From contig NZ_CP124620.1 in assembly GCF_030128875.1 (NCBI RefSeq), positions 1,240,001 to 1,304,000 of the forward strand: a stretch of DNA of 64,000 nt, written 5' to 3'. This document shows, in pieces, positions 55,093 through 63,900 of this stretch. Numbering within the stretch: the stretch's first letter is position 1; every line of letters starts with the position of its first letter. This stretch comes from Stenotrophomonas sp. BIO128-Bstrain. Its GTDB lineage: Bacteria > Pseudomonadota > Gammaproteobacteria > Xanthomonadales > Xanthomonadaceae. The notes beneath the pieces are model-generated. The model made no database searches. It was not told the origin of the DNA and was given only the letters and a program-made list of their open reading frames with translations. A program made the translations under genes and the position numbers.

Positions 55093-57921
55093 ATGAAAAC
55101 GATTTCAAAGCCCCTGGCCCTGACGGCCGCCATCGCGCTCTCGCTGAGCGCTTCCGCCTGGGCCGCTGCCCCGGCCGCCACCACCGACGCGTTCACCGTA
55201 TTGACCCTGGAACAGACCCCGGGTGAGCTGGATGCGGCCGTGGTCGCCGCACAGCTGGAACAGCTGCAGGTCGATGCCGTGACGGTGCGCAACGTGGAGC
55301 GCCGCGCCGACCGCGTGGATCCGCTGCAGGGTCTGGCCGATGCGCTGGGCTATCACTATCGTTTCGTGACCGCCGATCCGGCCGCCGCGCAGCAGACCGG
55401 CAGTGTCGTGCTGACCCGCCTGCCGATCGAGGCCGAGTCGGGCACCGAACAGCCGTCGCTGAATTACCTGCGCCTCAACGATGGCCGCCATGTGGTCGCG
55501 CTGTACACCAGTGCCGCCGATGCCGCCGATGCCGCCGCGCTGCCGCCGCTGGTCACCGGCTCACGCCTGGGCGCACCGGCCGTGCTGCTGGGCGCGGTGA
55601 GTGCCGATGCGGCCACCACCGCCGGCTTCGATCCGTCGCGTGTCGCGCTGGAAGCCAACGAAAGCTACTTCAGCGATGGCTTCCAGTCGGCTACCTCGGC
55701 CGCCATCAAGCTGCGCACCCATGACGGAAAGAAGGGCACCACCGCGGCCACGCTGCTGACCCTGGGCTACACCGCGCCGGTCGGTGGCGATACGCCATGG
55801 ATGGATACCGGCCTGAACGCCGATGCCCGTGCCAAGGCACTGGTCGCGCAGATGACCGTGGACGAGAAGTTCCAGATGCTGCACAGCTACTTCGGGCTGG
55901 GCAAGGACGGCGGCCCGCTGCCCGAAGGTGCGGTCGGTTCGGCCGGCTTCGTGCCGGGCGTGCCGCGCCTGGGCATTCCGGCGCAGCAGTCGGCCGATGC
56001 CGGCGTCGGCGTGACCAACCCGGGTGGCCTGCGCAAGGGTGACCATGCCACGGCGATGCCGTCGGGCCCGTCCACCGCATCGAGCTGGAACCCGGACATC
56101 GCCTTCGCCGGCGGTGCCACCATGGGTCGCGAAGCCTGGCAGCAGCGCTTCAACATCCTGCTGGCCGGCAGCGTCAACCTGCAGCGCGACCCGCGCAACG
56201 GCCGCAACTTCGAATACGCCGGTGAAGATCCCCTGCTGGCCGGCGTGCTGGTGGGCGAGTCGATCCGCGGCGTGCAGAGCCAGCACGTGATCTCCACGAT
56301 GAAGCACTTCGCGCTGAACGACATGGAGACCTCGCGCAATTTCCACAGCGCCGAGATCGGCGAGCAGGCGATGCGCGAATCGGACCTGCTGGCGTTTGAA
56401 ATCGCCATGGACATCGGCAAGCCGGGTTCGGCGATGTGCTCGTACAACCGCATCAACGGCACCTACGGCTGCGAACACGATTACCTCATGAACGAGGTGC
56501 TCAAGCAGGAATGGAAGTTCCCCGGTTTCGTGATGTCCGACTGGGGCGGCGTGCACAGCGGCTCCAAGGCGGCCCTGGCCGGCCTGGACCAGCAGTCGGC
56601 CGGTGAAGTGTTCGACAAGGCGGTCTACTTCGATGAGCCGCTGCGCCTGGCCGTGGCCGGTGGCGTCGTGCCGCAGGCGCGCCTGGACGACATGGTTGGC
56701 CGCATCCTGCGCACCATGTTCGCGCACGGCAACTTCGACCTGCCGCCGGTGCACGAGCCGATCGATGACGAGGCCGGCTTCCTGGCCGCGCAGCGCACCG
56801 TCGAAGAAGGCAGCGTGCTGCTGCGCAATGCCGATGACCTGCTGCCGCTGGGCAAGGATGTGCAGCGCATCGTCATCATCGGTGGGCATGCCGACAAGGG
56901 CGTGATCGGCGGTGGTGGTTCCTCGATGGTGGGCTGGACCGCCCGCGGCACCAATGCGGTGCCGGGCGTGATGCCGACCACCTGGCCGGGCCCGGTGATC
57001 TTCCACCCGTCCTCGCCGCTGGAAGCGCTGCGCGCCGAGCGTCCGGATGCCCGGATCGATTACGTGGATGGCCGCGATGTCGCGGCCGCCGCGCGCGCTG
57101 CCGCTGCGGCCGATGTCGCCATCGTGTTCGCCACGCAGTGGTCGGCCGAGTCGGTCGATCTGCCGCACATGCAGTTGCCGGACAACCAGGACGCGCTGAT
57201 CGCGGGGGTGGCCAAGGCCAACCCGAAGACGGTGGTGGTGCTGGAAACCAATGGCCCGGTCGAGCTGCCGTGGCTGCAGCAGGTGCCGGCCATCCTGCAG
57301 GCCTGGTATCCGGGTATCCGCGGTGGCGAAGGCATCGCCGCGCTGCTGACCGGCAAGGTCAATCCGTCCGGCCGCCTGCCGGTGACCTGGCCGGTGGATG
57401 TCAGCCAGCTGCCGCGCCCGCACGTCAACGGCCTGGGCTTCAACCCGAAGAACAAGCCGGATGACACCATCGACTACGACATCGAAGGCGCCAACGTCGG
57501 TTACAAGTGGTTTGCCGCCAAGGGCCTGACCCCGCAGTACGCGTTCGGCCATGGCCTGTCCTACACCAGCTTCGGCTACGACAACCTGACGGTGGTGGTG
57601 GAAGGCCAGCGCGTGGTCGCCAGCGTGGACGTGCGCAACACAGGCAAGGTCGCCGGTGCGGATGTGCCGCAGCTGTACCTGCAGCTGCCGCAGGGCAGCA
57701 CCACTCCGATCCGCCTGATCGGCTTCCAGAAGGTGACGCTGCAGCCGGGTGAAAGCCGCCGGATCCGCATCGAAGCCGAGCCGAAGACGCTGGCCAGCTT
57801 CGACACCGCCGACAAGCAGTGGAAGATCGCCGGTGGGCAGTACGAAGTGCAGCTCTCGCGCGCGGCCAATGCACCGGTGCAGCGCGTGCCGCTGGAGCTG
57901 GCCGGGCAGGTGGTCCGCTGA
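55093..57921 (+). CDS. Secreted GH3 beta-glycosidase with degenerate EEP-like N-terminal domain
   Basis: The 942-residue protein has a signal peptide (ending near SAWA, about 24). Residues about 33-225 resemble an endonuclease/exonuclease/phosphatase fold (VLTLEQTPGELDAAVV, LGYHYRFVTADPA, GSVVLTRLPIE) without its catalytic residues. A GH3 barrel follows, with RDPRNGRNFEY and KHFALND and the nucleophile D483 in VMSDWGG, then the (alpha/beta)6 domain and a fibronectin-like end. GH3 enzymes release sugars from beta-glucans or xylo-oligosaccharides. The start at 55093 is fixed by the signal. A LacI-type site upstream suggests sugar control. Confidence 0.87.
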   Translation: MKTISKPLALTAAIALSLSASAWAAAPAATTDAFTVLTLEQTPGELDAAVVAAQLEQLQVDAVTVRNVERRADRVDPLQGLADALGYHYRFVTADPAAAQQTGSVVLTRLPIEAESGTEQPSLNYLRLNDGRHVVALYTSAADAADAAALPPLVTGSRLGAPAVLLGAVSADAATTAGFDPSRVALEANESYFSDGFQSATSAAIKLRTHDGKKGTTAATLLTLGYTAPVGGDTPWMDTGLNADARAKALVAQMTVDEKFQMLHSYFGLGKDGGPLPEGAVGSAGFVPGVPRLGIPAQQSADAGVGVTNPGGLRKGDHATAMPSGPSTASSWNPDIAFAGGATMGREAWQQRFNILLAGSVNLQRDPRNGRNFEYAGEDPLLAGVLVGESIRGVQSQHVISTMKHFALNDMETSRNFHSAEIGEQAMRESDLLAFEIAMDIGKPGSAMCSYNRINGTYGCEHDYLMNEVLKQEWKFPGFVMSDWGGVHSGSKAALAGLDQQSAGEVFDKAVYFDEPLRLAVAGGVVPQARLDDMVGRILRTMFAHGNFDLPPVHEPIDDEAGFLAAQRTVEEGSVLLRNADDLLPLGKDVQRIVIIGGHADKGVIGGGGSSMVGWTARGTNAVPGVMPTTWPGPVIFHPSSPLEALRAERPDARIDYVDGRDVAAAARAAAAADVAIVFATQWSAESVDLPHMQLPDNQDALIAGVAKANPKTVVVLETNGPVELPWLQQVPAILQAWYPGIRGGEGIAALLTGKVNPSGRLPVTWPVDVSQLPRPHVNGLGFNPKNKPDDTIDYDIEGANVGYKWFAAKGLTPQYAFGHGLSYTSFGYDNLTVVVEGQRVVASVDVRNTGKVAGADVPQLYLQLPQGSTTPIRLIGFQKVTLQPGESRRIRIEAEPKTLASFDTADKQWKIAGGQYEVQLSRAANAPVQRVPLELAGQVVR

Positions 57922-57933
57922 GCTGACGGGCAG

Positions 57934-57954
57934 GGCACGACCGTGGGTCGTGCC
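57934..57954. terminator. Hairpin between convergent GH3 and lysR genes
   Basis: GGCACGACC-GTG-GGTCGTGCC, a perfect 9-bp stem 12 bp past the GH3 stop. No T tract, but its placement between converging genes fits a terminator. Confidence 0.55.
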
Positions 57955-57959
57955 TCCGG

Positions 57960-58856
57960 TCACCCCGGCAGGTGCTCGCGCAGGTGCGCCAGCAGCAGCC
58001 GGACCCGGCGCGAGGGCTGGGCGGTGTTGGGAAACACCGCATACACCCCCTGGCGCGGGAAGCGATGACGGCGCAGGATCGGCAGCAGCCGGCCCTGCGC
58101 CAGATCGTCATCGATCAACCAGTGCGGCAACACGGTCGCGCCGGCCCCGGCCAGCGCGAACGCCCGCAGGGTGGAGGCGTTATCAACCGTAACCACCGCA
58201 TGGGCGGGGTTGCAGGCAAACAGCTGGTCGCTGCCATCGGGCGCCACCAGTGGGAGATCCGCCAGGCGCGGATAGCCCAGCCTTGGCAGCGTACGGACCC
58301 AGTCCGGATCATCGCGCGCGGCCTCATCGGGCAGCGTGGCCAACAACGACGGTGAGGCGACCGCGCATAGCGCGTGTTCGTCCAGCAGGGTCGCGCGCAG
58401 CTGCGAGTCCTGCAGCCGCCCCAACCGGATCGCCAGATCGAACCGCTCGGGAATCAGGTCCGCCGGTGCCGGTGAGGTGGACAGGTGCAGGCGCAACTCG
58501 GGATGCAGGGCGCGGAACGACTCCAGCACCGGCACGACCCTCGCGATCGCATATTCCGGCGTAGTGGTCAGCCGCAGCGTGCCGCGCAGCTGCAGCTGTT
58601 CGCTGCGTGCTTCCTCGATGGCGAGCTCGGCAGTGGCCAACAGCGCCGTGCAGTGCTGGTAGAAGCGTTCACCGGCCTCGGTCAGGGCCAGGCTGCGGGT
58701 ATTGCGTACCAGCAGGGTCACGCCCAGTTCCTGTTCCAGCCGCTTGAGGTTGAAGCTCACCACGGCGCGGCTCTGGCCGAGGCGCTGTGCGGCAGCGGTC
58801 AGACTGCCGGCATCGACAATGGCCTTGAAGGTCTCGAAGCGGTCCAGGCTGACCAT
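57960..58856 (-). CDS. LysR-family transcriptional regulator
   Basis: The 298-residue protein has a LysR winged helix (MVSLDRFETFKAIVDAGSLTAAA, with SRAVVSFNLKRLEQELG) and a CrgA-like effector domain. It diverges from an MFS exporter with a perfect 9-5-9 palindrome between them, so it probably controls that exporter and its own gene. The ligand is unknown. Confidence 0.9.
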   Translation of the reverse strand: MVSLDRFETFKAIVDAGSLTAAAQRLGQSRAVVSFNLKRLEQELGVTLLVRNTRSLALTEAGERFYQHCTALLATAELAIEEARSEQLQLRGTLRLTTTPEYAIARVVPVLESFRALHPELRLHLSTSPAPADLIPERFDLAIRLGRLQDSQLRATLLDEHALCAVASPSLLATLPDEAARDDPDWVRTLPRLGYPRLADLPLVAPDGSDQLFACNPAHAVVTVDNASTLRAFALAGAGATVLPHWLIDDDLAQGRLLPILRRHRFPRQGVYAVFPNTAQPSRRVRLLLAHLREHLPG

Positions 58857-58868
58857 GGCGGCGTTTTA

Positions 58869-58891
58869 ACTGTCAAAAATGGTTTGACAGT
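58869..58891. promoter_or_regulatory. Palindromic operator between lysR and the MFS exporter
   Basis: ACTGTCAAA-N5-TTTGACAGT is a perfect 9-bp inverted repeat, 13 bp upstream of the lysR start. It is the strongest palindrome seen in the window. Confidence 0.75.
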
Positions 58892-58962
58892 CTTGCATCC
58901 GCCTGCCCGTATATCCAGCCGCTGCCGACGCGCATGCTGCCGCCTCGAAATCGGAGCGCGCC

Positions 58963-60318
58963 ATGACATACCGGGCCAGAGTGGAAACGCTGTACCTGCT
59001 GGGATTCTCGCTGGATCTGGTGAACATGTTCATCGGCACCGTGGCCTATCCGGCCATCGCCGCGGACCTGCAGGCCTCCGTGCCGCAGCTGGCGTGGATC
59101 GGCAATGGCTACATGCTGGGCCTGACCCTGGTCATTCCGCTGGGCAGCTGGTTGGCGGCGCGCCTGGGCGAACGCCGGGTGCTGTGCCTCTCGCTGGCCC
59201 TGTTTACCGTGGGCGCCGTGCTGGCAGGCACCGCGCCGAGCATCGAGTGGCTGATCGCGTGGCGCCTGCTGCAGGGGCTGGGCGGTGGGCTGTTGATTCC
59301 GGTGGGGCAGGCGATGGCCTACCGCGAATGCCCGCCGGCCGATCGTGCGCGACTGACCGCCCGCATCATGGCGGTCGCACTGCTGGTGCCGGCGCTGTCA
59401 CCGACGCTGGGCGGACTGCTGGTGGAGTGGGGCTCGTGGCGGGGCGTGCTGTTGGTCAGTGTGCCGCTGGCCGCGCTGGCCTTCGCGCTGGCGGCCGCGT
59501 GGGTGCGCCCGGGTGCACCGGTGGCCGTGCCGGCACTAGACCGGCGTGGGCTGCTGCTGGGCTCCGTGGGCCTGAGCGCGTTGCTGGTCGCGCTGGGACT
59601 GCTCGCAGCGCCGGGGCAACGGATGCTGGGCGCGGGCCTGTTGGTGGTCGCCACCCTGGTGCTGGCGCAGTATGCCCGCAGTGCGCGCCGGACGGATCAT
59701 CCGGTCCTGCAGTGGTCGTTGCTGCGGCATGCCTCGCTGCGGCTGGCGATGACGGTCTACCTGCTGGTGCCCGGGACCTTCATCGGCACCCAGCTGGTGG
59801 CGACGTTGCTGCTGCATCGGCAGGGTTACGGTGCAGCGACCATCGGTGGCTTCATGCTCCCGTGGGCGCTCGCCTCGGCCTGCGCGATCGCCACTGCGCG
59901 GCACTGGCTGCCGCGCATCGGGGCGCGCCCACTGCTGAGTGCCGGGATGGGATGCCAGGCCGTCGGTATCGTGCTGCTGATCGCCGTGCAGGCCCAGCAG
60001 CCCTGGCTTCCCGTGCTGGCCTTCGCGCTGATGGGCCTGGGGGGCAGCCTGTGCAGCAGCAGCGCGCAGACGCTCGCCTTCCAGAGGCTGGCCGATGCGG
60101 AGCTGCTGCCGGGCAGCGCGCTGTGGAATCTCAACCGCCAACTCAGCTTCTGCCTGGCGGCCGCGGTGCTGGCCTGTGTGCTGGCGGTGCTCTCTTCGGT
60201 GACGCCGGATCACGCCTTTGCACTCACCCTGGTGCTGGCGGCGGGCATGAGCCTGCTGCCGCTCCTTCCCTTGTGGCGCCTGCCGGCGTCCGCCCTTTCC
60301 TTGAGAACCTCCCCATGA
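58963..60318 (+). CDS. MFS multidrug exporter (EmrB/DHA2-like)
   Basis: The 451-residue protein has about 14 hydrophobic segments and begins with FSLDLVNMFIGTVAYPAIA, which corresponds to the D-x-x-x-VN-VALP motif of DHA2 exporters; GSWLAARLGERR is the loop-2 motif. It would export drugs or toxic compounds by proton antiport. It is coupled by ATGA to an NTF2-like gene and faces a LysR regulator. Confidence 0.88.
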   Translation: MTYRARVETLYLLGFSLDLVNMFIGTVAYPAIAADLQASVPQLAWIGNGYMLGLTLVIPLGSWLAARLGERRVLCLSLALFTVGAVLAGTAPSIEWLIAWRLLQGLGGGLLIPVGQAMAYRECPPADRARLTARIMAVALLVPALSPTLGGLLVEWGSWRGVLLVSVPLAALAFALAAAWVRPGAPVAVPALDRRGLLLGSVGLSALLVALGLLAAPGQRMLGAGLLVVATLVLAQYARSARRTDHPVLQWSLLRHASLRLAMTVYLLVPGTFIGTQLVATLLLHRQGYGAATIGGFMLPWALASACAIATARHWLPRIGARPLLSAGMGCQAVGIVLLIAVQAQQPWLPVLAFALMGLGGSLCSSSAQTLAFQRLADAELLPGSALWNLNRQLSFCLAAAVLACVLAVLSSVTPDHAFALTLVLAAGMSLLPLLPLWRLPASALSLRTSP

Positions 60319-60710
60319 ATGACACCCTTGCCTTCAATGAGATCCACGACCTGCATGTGCTGATCGAAGACTGGTTCACCGGCCGCTCGCCGGTGGCGGC
60401 GCTGGACACACTGCTGGCCCGCTTCAGCGAGGGCTTCAGCATGGTCGGCGTCCGCGGCGTGCGCCTGGACAAACCCACGCTGGCCGGCTTCTTCGCTGCC
60501 GCGCATGGCAGCCGGCCGGGATTGCACATCACCATCGATGCAATGACGTACCTGCCGCTGGGCACGGGCGCATGCGCGGTGCGCTATCGGGAAGACCAGA
60601 GCGACGCACAGGGCACCGGCAATCGGCGCGAGTCCTTGGCCATTCTTGTTGGCGGCACCGACGGCATGCTGCGCTGGCAGGCTTTGCACGAAACGGTGGT
60701 TGGCGGCTGA
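60315..60710 (+). CDS. Small NTF2-like protein coupled to the MFS exporter
   Basis: The 131-residue protein begins at the ATG within the exporter's terminal ATGA. It has no signal peptide and shows the helix-then-sheet pattern of DUF4440/NTF2-like proteins (LIEDWFTG, LARFSEGFSMVGVRG, GACAVRYREDQ). These folds bind or modify small molecules. Coupling suggests it handles the same compound the exporter removes. Confidence 0.7.
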   Translation: MNDTLAFNEIHDLHVLIEDWFTGRSPVAALDTLLARFSEGFSMVGVRGVRLDKPTLAGFFAAAHGSRPGLHITIDAMTYLPLGTGACAVRYREDQSDAQGTGNRRESLAILVGGTDGMLRWQALHETVVGG

Positions 60711-60809
60711 ATGGGGATGAAGGCCCTGCGCCAGGCCGATCGGCATCTACCGGTGCGGGCCGGGCAGCGCTAGGCTCCGGACGTTGCCTTCACTGCCGGG
60801 AGAGAGCCC

Positions 60810-62705
60810 ATGCGTGTGCGTGTATTGCCAGTTGCGCTGTTGAGTCTGATGGTCGCCGCCAGTGTGTCGGCGCAGACCTCGCCGATGACCCCAGACATTC
60901 CGGCCAAGGGCTTCGCGACCCCCACGGCGCAGGACAACTACGACAAGCGCGTGGTGATGGTGCCGATGCGTGACGGCACGAAGCTCTACACGGTGATCGT
61001 GGTACCCAAGGGCGCCAGGAATGCGCCGATCCTGCTGACCCGCACGCCCTACGATGCGGCCAATCGTGCCAAGCGCATGGATTCGCCGAACATGCGTGAC
61101 ATCCTGCCGCAGGGCGATGAGGTGTTCGTGGATGGCGGCTACATCCGCGTGTTCCAGGACATCCGCGGCAAGTACGGCTCCGAGGGCGATTACGTGATGA
61201 CCCGGCCGCTGCGCGGGCCGCTCAACAACACCAAGGTCGACCACGCCACCGATGCCTGGGACACCATCGATTGGCTGGTCAAGCACGTGCCCGAAAGCAA
61301 CGGCAAGGTCGGCATGCTGGGCTCGTCCTACGAGGGCTTCACCGTGGTGATGGCACTGACCAACCCGCACCCGGCGTTGAAGGTGGCCGCGCCGCAGAGC
61401 CCGATGATCGATGGTTGGATGGGCGACGACTGGCTCAACTACGGCGCGTTCCGGCAGGTCAATTTCGGCTACTTCACCGGGCAGCTGGCCAAGCGCGGCA
61501 AGGGCCCGGCGATTCCCAGCGTGGGCTATGACGATTACACCACCTTCCTGCGTGCCGGCTCGGCCGGTGACTACGCCAGGGCCAACGGGCTGGATCAGTT
61601 GCCGTGGTGGCACAAGCTGATCGAACACCCCAGCTACGATGCGTTCTGGCAGGAACAGGCGCTGGACGCGCGCATGGCCAGAACCGAACTGAAGGTCCCC
61701 ACGATGTGGCTGCAGGGCCTGTGGGACCAGGAAGACATGTGGGGCGCGGTGCACAGCTATGCGGCGATGGAGCCGCGTGACACCGGCAACACGCTGAACT
61801 ATCTGGTGATGGGGCCGTGGCGGCACAGCCAGGTCAACTATGACGGCAGCAGCCTGGGCGCATTGAAGTTCGAGGGCGACACCGCGCTGCAGTTCCGCCG
61901 CGATGTACTCAAGCCGTTCTTCGATCAGTACCTGGTCGATGGCGCGCCCAAGGCGCAGACACCGCCGGTGTTGATCTACAACACCGGGGAGAACCACTGG
62001 GACAGGCTGCAGCAGTGGCCGCGCAGCGCGGCGCAGTCCCGGCCGCTGTACCTGCGCGCGGGCGGCAGGCTGTCCTTTGAAGCACCACAGGCGGGGGAGG
62101 CCACGTTCGAGGCGTATGTATCCGATCCGGCCAAGCCGGTGCCGTTCGTACCGCGCCCGGTGCGGTTTGCTGACCGCGATATGTGGACGAGTTGGCTGGT
62201 GAAGGACCAGCGTTTCGTGGATGGTCGCCCGGACGTGCTGACCTTCGTCAGCGAGCCGTTGACCGAGCCGCTGCGGATCGGCGGCGCGCCGCAGGTCAAT
62301 CTGCAGGCAGCGACGAGTGGCAGCGACAGCGACTGGGTGGTGAAACTGATCGATGTGTATCCGGACCAGACCCCGTCGACGCCGGAGATGGGCGGCTACG
62401 AGCTGTCGGTCTCGATGGCGATCTTCCGTGGCCGGTATCGCGAAAGCTTCAGCGACCCGAAGGCGATCGCGAGCAACCAGGTGCTGGATTACAAATTCGG
62501 TCTGCCGACCGCGAACCATGTGTTCCAGCCGGGCCACCGGGTGATGGTGCAGGTGCAGTCGAGTCTGTTCCCGCTGTACGACCGCAACCCGCAGACGTTC
62601 GTGCCGAACATCTACCTCGCCAAGCCGGGCGATTACCAGAAGGCAACGCAGCAGGTCTGGCATTCGCCGCAGCAGGCCAGCTTCATTTCGTTGCCGGTGT
62701 ACTGA
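60810..62705 (+). CDS. Alpha-amino-acid ester hydrolase (beta-lactam acylase family)
   Basis: The 631-residue exported alpha/beta hydrolase (signal to about 21) belongs to the CocE/NonD group. S173 in GSSYEG, D306 and H339 in GPWRHS form the triad. A carboxylate cluster, D207 in GDDW with E308 and D309 in WDQED, sits one residue from the published Xanthomonas citri positions 208, 309 and 310. That cluster binds the substrate's free amino group and marks enzymes that hydrolyse or make ampicillin- and cephalexin-type side chains. The C-terminal jelly roll (about 410-630) is typical. Native role is not established. Confidence 0.88.
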   Translation: MRVRVLPVALLSLMVAASVSAQTSPMTPDIPAKGFATPTAQDNYDKRVVMVPMRDGTKLYTVIVVPKGARNAPILLTRTPYDAANRAKRMDSPNMRDILPQGDEVFVDGGYIRVFQDIRGKYGSEGDYVMTRPLRGPLNNTKVDHATDAWDTIDWLVKHVPESNGKVGMLGSSYEGFTVVMALTNPHPALKVAAPQSPMIDGWMGDDWLNYGAFRQVNFGYFTGQLAKRGKGPAIPSVGYDDYTTFLRAGSAGDYARANGLDQLPWWHKLIEHPSYDAFWQEQALDARMARTELKVPTMWLQGLWDQEDMWGAVHSYAAMEPRDTGNTLNYLVMGPWRHSQVNYDGSSLGALKFEGDTALQFRRDVLKPFFDQYLVDGAPKAQTPPVLIYNTGENHWDRLQQWPRSAAQSRPLYLRAGGRLSFEAPQAGEATFEAYVSDPAKPVPFVPRPVRFADRDMWTSWLVKDQRFVDGRPDVLTFVSEPLTEPLRIGGAPQVNLQAATSGSDSDWVVKLIDVYPDQTPSTPEMGGYELSVSMAIFRGRYRESFSDPKAIASNQVLDYKFGLPTANHVFQPGHRVMVQVQSSLFPLYDRNPQTFVPNIYLAKPGDYQKATQQVWHSPQQASFISLPVY

Positions 62706-62714
62706 ACCCTTGAA

Positions 62715-62743
62715 GGAAGTGCCGGCCACCGGCCGGCACTTCC
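62715..62743. terminator. Hairpin between convergent hydrolase and reductase genes
   Basis: A perfect 13-bp stem (GGAAGTGCCGGCC with its complement) around an ACC loop, 10 bp past the hydrolase stop. No T tract on either side. Confidence 0.55.
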
Positions 62744-62805
62744 AGGATGCAGCGCATCTCGCCCTGGTGGGCCGGAACGTGCATCCGGCCCAACAGGATC
62801 AACAC

Positions 62806-63900
62806 TCAACCGTCGATGGTCGGGTAGTCGGTGTAGCCGTGCGCGCCACCGCCGTACAGCGTGTCGTTGTCCAGCTCGGACAGCGCCACGCCCAGACGGA
62901 AGCGCTCGACCAGATCGGGATTGGCGATGAAGGGACGACCGAAGGCGACCATGTCGGCATAGCCGGAGGCGACCGCCGCTTCGGCACGCGCCTGGTCGTA
63001 TCCGTTGTTGGCGATCCATGCGCCCTTGAACTTGGCGCGCAGCGCGGCGTAGTCGAAGGCGATGTTGTCGCGCGGGCCGCCGGTCGCGCCTTCGATCACG
63101 TGAATGAACGCGAGCGGGCCGATGGCATCCAGACGCTCCACGGCGCGTTCGAACAACGGCTGCGGGTTGGAGTCGGCAGCGTCGTTGGCTGGCGTCACCG
63201 GCGAGAGACGTACGCCGGTTCGTTCTGCACCGATTTCCGAAACGATCGCGCTGACCACTTCATCCAGCAGGCGGGTGCGGTTTTCGATGCTGCCACCGTA
63301 TTCGTCGGTGCGCTGGTTGCTGCCATCACGCAGGAACTGGTCGATCAGATAGCCGTTGGCAGCATGCACTTCCACACCGTCGAAGCCGGCCGTGATGGCG
63401 TTGCGTGCGGCCTGGCGATAGTCCTGGATCAGGCCGGGAATCTCGTCCAGGCGCAGGGCGCGCGGCTCGGAGACATCTTCAAAGCCCTTGGCGGTGAACG
63501 TCTTCGCATCGGCGCGCAGGGCACTCGGCGCGACGGGCACCTCGCCCTCGGGCAGCAGGCTGGTGTGCGAGATGCGGCCGACGTGCCACAGCTGCAGCAC
63601 GATCTTCCCACCGCGCGCGTGCACGGCGTCGGTGACCTTTTTCCAGGCATCGATCTGGTCCTGGCTGTAGATGCCGGGCGTATCCAGATAGCCCTGGCCC
63701 AACGGACTGATCTGGGTGGCCTCGGCGATGATCAGCCCGGCGCTGGCGCGCTGTTCGTAGTACTGGATGGCCAGAGGATTGGGAATGCGGTCCTTGATGG
63801 CGCGGTTGCGGGTCAGCGGTGCCATCGCGACGCGGTTGGCGACGTCGATGGCCCCCAGACGGGTGGGGGAGAACAATTGGCCGTCAGTGGAATCTGTCAT
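62806..63900 (-). CDS. Old Yellow Enzyme-family alkene reductase (NemA/XenB-like)
   Basis: The 364-residue FMN TIM barrel has VANRVAMAPLTRNRA near the start, LQLWHVGRISH, the substrate-binding pair H and N in EVHAANGYL, and phosphate-binding IANNGYD and MVAFGRPFIANPDL near the end. It reduces activated double bonds and nitro-esters with NAD(P)H. The ATG at 63900 is chosen because the 24 residues before it look like leader. Nothing recognisable remains in the last 100 bases of the window, which should hold its promoter. Confidence 0.9.
   Translation of the reverse strand: MTDSTDGQLFSPTRLGAIDVANRVAMAPLTRNRAIKDRIPNPLAIQYYEQRASAGLIIAEATQISPLGQGYLDTPGIYSQDQIDAWKKVTDAVHARGGKIVLQLWHVGRISHTSLLPEGEVPVAPSALRADAKTFTAKGFEDVSEPRALRLDEIPGLIQDYRQAARNAITAGFDGVEVHAANGYLIDQFLRDGSNQRTDEYGGSIENRTRLLDEVVSAIVSEIGAERTGVRLSPVTPANDAADSNPQPLFERAVERLDAIGPLAFIHVIEGATGGPRDNIAFDYAALRAKFKGAWIANNGYDQARAEAAVASGYADMVAFGRPFIANPDLVERFRLGVALSELDNDTLYGGGAHGYTDYPTIDG

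Noticed and set aside
58485..60314. Long plus-strand open frame leading into the NTF2-like gene
   Set aside because: Only the last 132 codons, from the ATG at 60315, look real. The earlier part runs across the antisense of lysR and out of frame through the MFS gene.
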